From Apirhabdus apintestini (GTDB lineage Bacteria; Pseudomonadota; Gammaproteobacteria; Enterobacterales; Enterobacteriaceae), in NCBI GenBank assembly GCA_033977085.1, contig CP138906.1:3844001-3908000 (forward strand): a DNA stretch of 64,000 nt, read 5' to 3'. The notes under the pieces were generated by a model. The model ran no database searches, was not told the origin of the DNA, and was given only the letters and a program-made list of their open reading frames with translations. The position numbers were made by a program, and so were the translations under genes. Shown one piece after another: positions 59,929-64,000 of this stretch (within the stretch, counting starts at the first letter, position 1; each line of letters begins with the position of its first letter).

Positions 59929-60769
59929 ATGAGTCAACTATCATCACTAAAAGGCCAGTGCATCGCCGAGTTTCTGGGGACAGGGCTGCTTATCTTTTTG
60001 GCGTCGGCTGCGTTGCCGCGTTGAAAGTGGCTGGCGCCAGCTTCGGGCAATGGGAAATTAGTATCATATGGGGGATTGGCGTTGCTCTGGCGATTTATTT
60101 AAGCGCGGGCGTTTCCGGCGCACATTTAAATCCGGCGGTAACGCTAGCCCTGTGCGCTTTTGGCGGGTTCGATAAAAGACGGGTTATTCCCTATATCATC
60201 GCCCAGTTCCTTGGCGCTTTTAGCGCCGCCGCGCTGGTGTACGGTCTCTACTACAACTTGTTCTTTGATTACGAGCAAACGCATCATATGGTGCGCGGCA
60301 GCGTTCAAAGCCTGGAACTGGCCGGTATTTTTCTACGTATCCTAATCCCCACCTGAACTTCATGCAGGCCTTCGCCGTCGAAACCGTCATTACTGCAGTA
60401 TTAATGGGGCTGATTATGGCGCTCACGGACGATAACAACGGGCTGCCGCGCGGCCCTATGGCGCCGCTACTCATCGGATTATTAATTGCCGTCATCGGCG
60501 CATCAATGGGGCCACTGACCGGCTTCGCCATGAACCCGGCGCGCGATCTTGGCCCTAAAACCCTGGCCTGGCTCGCAGGCTGGGGAACCACAGCTTTTAC
60601 CGGTGGAGGAGATATTCCGTACTTTCTGGTACCGCTGTGCGCGCCCGTCATCGGCGCGATGCTGGGCGCATACAGCTATGGCAAGCTGGTTGCCTGCTAC
60701 TTACCCCATACCGCCGAGGCAAAGAATACTGCCGACATTCGGGCAACCTCCGAAGATACCGTAAATTAA
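59929..60769 (+). pseudogene. glpF: glycerol facilitator GlpF, two frameshifts
   Basis: Aquaglyceroporin with six membrane helices. It starts MSQLSSLKGQCIAEFLGTGL. The two pore motifs are GAHLNPAVTLALCAFGG and TGFAMNPARDLGPKTLAWLA, with the Asp of the glycerol-selective class in NPARD. Both breaks are T6 to T5: near 59978 (LLIFFGVGCVAALKVAG) and near 60332 (AGIFSTYPNPHLNFMQAFA). Corrected length is about 280 residues. glpK begins 88 bp downstream, in the same operon. Confidence 0.92.
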
Positions 60770-60857
60770 CGCCTCTAACGGCCATGACTTCTGGCTTGAC
60801 ACAGTAAAAGCCGGCCTTACACCGATATTGGGATAATCCCATTTTCAGGAACACACT

Positions 60858-62382
60858 ATGACTACGACATCAGAAAAGAAATACATCGTCGCTCTCGATC
60901 AGGGAACCACCGAGCTCGCGCGCTGTCGTACTGGATCATGATGCCAATATCATCAGCGTATCTCAGCGCGAGTTTGAACAAATTTATCCTAAAGCCGGCT
61001 GGGTGGAACACGACCCCATGGAAATTTGGGCTACGCAAAGCTCAACCTTAACTGAAGTGCTGGCCAAGGCGGATATTCGCTCCGATCAGATTGCTGCTAT
61101 CGGAATTACCAACCAGCGTGAGACGGCCATTATCTGGGATCGGGAAACCGGAAAGCCCATCTATAACGCTATTGTCTGGCAGTGTCGACGCACCGCAGAA
61201 ATCTGCGAAGAGCTTAAACACAACGGCATGGAAGAATACGTGCGCCGCAGTACCGGGCTAATTATCGACCCCTATTTTTCAGGCACAAAAGTAAAATGGA
61301 TTCTTGATCACGTGGAAGGTGCCCGTGAACGGGCGAAGCGTGGCGAACTTCTTTTCGGCACCGTCGATACCTGGCTTATCTGGAAAATGACACAGGGGCG
61401 GGTTCACGTCACCGACTATACCAACGCTTCGCGCACCATGCTGTTCAACATCCACGATCTCGACTGGGATGACCGTTTGCTGGAAGCGCTGGATATCCCG
61501 CGAACCATACTGCCGCAGGTGCGCAAATCGTCCGAAGTTTATGGGCAAGCCAATATCGGCGGTAAGGGCGGCACGCGTATTCCTATCGCCGGGATTGCAG
61601 GCGATCAGCAGGCGGCGCTGTTTGGGCGGCTCTGCGTTAAACCAGGCATGGCCAAAAATACTTATGGCACCGGCTGCTTTATGCTAATGAATACCGGACA
61701 GGAAGCCGTGCGTTCCCGGCACGGCTTGCTCACCACTATCGCCTGTGGGCCACAGGGCGAGGTGAATTATGCGCTGGAAGGCGCAGTGTTCATGGGCGGT
61801 GCCGCCATTCAGTGGCTGCGGGATGAAATGAAACTGATTAACGACGCCACGGATTCTGAATATTTCGCAGGCAAGGTCAAAGATGCGAATGGCGTATACG
61901 TGGTACCGGCCTTCACCGGCCTCGGCGCGCCTTACTGGGACCCTTACGCGCGCGGCGCAATCCTGGGCCTGACGCGCGGCGTAAATGCGAATCATATTAT
62001 TCGTGCAACGCTCGAATCTATCGCGTATCAAACTCGCGATGTTCTGGAGGCCATGCAGGCAGACGCCGATACGCGGTTGCATGCGCTACGCGTAGACGGC
62101 GGCGCCGTTGCGAATAATTTTCTGATGCAGTTCCAGTCCGATATTCTGGGCACCCGCGTTGAGCGCCCTGAAGTTCGTGAAGTAACTGCGCTGGGAGCCG
62201 CTTATTTGGCCGGGCTGGCCGTAGGATTCTGGAAGAGTCTTGACGAACTGCACGCTAAAGCCACTATTGAGCGCGAATTCCGTCCGGGAATTGAAACCGT
62301 CGAGCGTAATTACCGCTATGAAGGCTGGCAAAAAGCCGTTAAACGCGCGCAGGCCTGGGAGGATCACGAAGAGCGTTGGTAA
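60858..62382 (+). pseudogene. glpK: glycerol kinase, one frameshift
   Basis: Phosphorylates glycerol, retaining it in the cell. It starts MTTTSEKKYIVALDQGTTSS with the FGGY-family phosphate loop. WVEHDPMEIWATQSS, GITNQRETAIIWDRETGKPI, GTVDTWLIWKMTQG and AGDQQAALFGRLCVKPGMAK are conserved, and the C-terminus is KAVKRAQAWEDHEER. The break is one extra G at GAGCTC (60912-60917): ACCACC-AGCTCG is needed for TTSSRAVV. This is the same kind of change as in 16S rRNA and two ushers. Corrected length matches E. coli at about 502-508 residues. A terminator follows, and there is no glpX. Confidence 0.93.
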
Positions 62383-62420
62383 AAAAATAGCGTCTCGGTG
62401 CTAACCAATGTCTGTACGCT

Positions 62421-62449
62421 AAGCCGGATGGAAAACATCCGGCTTTTTA
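62421..62449 (+). terminator. terminator of glpFK
   Basis: AAGCCGGATG, loop GAAAA, CATCCGGCTT followed by TTTAT: a classical hairpin about 40 bp after the glpK stop. Confidence 0.9.
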
Positions 62450-62705
62450 TTGCCAACTAAAAACCACGTCCTGTGGGCGTGGTCATCAACAGGTTTTGGC
62501 TCTGCCTTGTTGCTTTGGGATTTAAATCTTACAAGCCTGGCAGAGACTCCTTTTAAGGGATTTGGCACACCCCTTTAGTGTGAAATTAATACCGCCTTCT
62601 ATGAAAGCGGATTTTTATTGCTGGCTGAAAACCACGCCTGCACGCGCAATAATCGCCCATTTTAGCCCGGCCCAGCCGTGGTTAACGCTTAACCTCAATC
62701 ACAGA
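62450..62705. other. intergenic, no glpX
   Basis: About 255 bp. glpX, next after glpK in E. coli, is not present before the IS element. A short hairpin AACCACGTCC / GGGCGTGGTC lies near 62462-62483. No gene seen. Confidence 0.5.
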
Positions 62706-62790
62706 TGTTACCAACGGTGCAAAACTGATCCACCCCAGCGGTTGAAAACTGATCCAGGGTTAATCTGCTCCTCTGAATACAGGGGAGCTT

Positions 62791-63807
<1,017 letters not shown>

Positions 63808-63811
<4 letters not shown>

Positions 63812-64000
63812 TGGTCGAACTACAACATCAACGGCTGATGGTGCTTGCTGAACAGCTCCAGCTGGACAGCCTTATCGGCGCGGCGCCGGCACTGTCGCAA
63901 CAGGCAGTGGATCAGGAATGGAGCTATATGGACTTCCTGGAGCACCTGCTACATGAGGAGAAACTGGCCCGGCATCAGCGTAAACAGGCGATGTACACGC
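63808..64000 (+). CDS. istB: IS21-family IstB, partial at window edge
   Basis: First 64 residues of IstB, with the start overlapping the istA stop. GAACAGCTCCAGC has its T, unlike copy 2, so this frame is intact as far as it goes. It ends at the window edge before the Walker motifs. Confidence 0.9.

Overview
The window is about 64 kb of an Enterobacterales chromosome. From position 64000 down to about 20000 the gene order is that of the E. coli 88-90 minute region: glpK-glpF, zapB, rraA, menA, hslU-hslV, ftsN, cytR, priA, rpmE, metJ, metB-metL-metF, ppc, argE, argCBGH, oxyR/oxyS, sthA, fabR-yijD, trmA, btuB, murI, then an rRNA operon. An argG inside the arg cluster is not the K-12 arrangement and points to another enterobacterial lineage. 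I could not assign a genus. Three near-identical IS21-family (IS100-like) elements, several microsatellites and many broken genes would fit a host-associated genome in decay.

The main caution is that most gene breakages look like consensus errors. More than twenty conserved genes carry one-base frameshifts, nearly all the loss of one base from a run of identical bases. The few one-base gains sit next to AGC or AGCT. The 16S rRNA gene shows both signatures at positions that are invariant in bacteria. I therefore list frameshifted genes as pseudogenes by sequence, but the frameshifts alone should not be read as loss of function. Breaks by IS elements (metF, usher 2, hdfR) are structural and more credible.

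Layout: 0.4-6.2 kb, chaperone-usher fimbrial operon 1 (minus strand: major pilin, chaperone, usher, minor pilin, two-domain adhesin). 7.1-11.5 kb, a second fimbrial locus (usher 2, pilin-like protein, two DUF1120 proteins), cut by IS copy 1. 13.5-14.1 kb, the 3' part of hdfR. 14.3-20.0 kb, an rRNA operon (16S, tRNA-Ile, tRNA-Ala, 23S, 5S, tRNA-Asp, tRNA-Trp) with P1 and P2 promoters; its ends join a murI (rrnB-type) upstream to an aspT-trpT-hdfR (rrnC-type) downstream. 20-28 kb, murI to oxyR. 28-41 kb, arginine genes and ppc, bracketed by two pairs of small glycine-rich peptide genes with class II microcin-type leaders. 41-49 kb, the methionine genes: metF interrupted by IS copy 2, and a 163-bp unit from the metL tail repeated in tandem. 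49-62.4 kb, rpmE to glpK. 62.7 kb to the end, IS copy 3, running off the window.

The most interesting biology is the four microcin-like precursor genes (28.6-29.3 kb and 39.9-41.0 kb). All four are intact, have good ribosome binding sites and lie in AT-rich stretches. No exporter, maturation or immunity gene is recognisable beside them.
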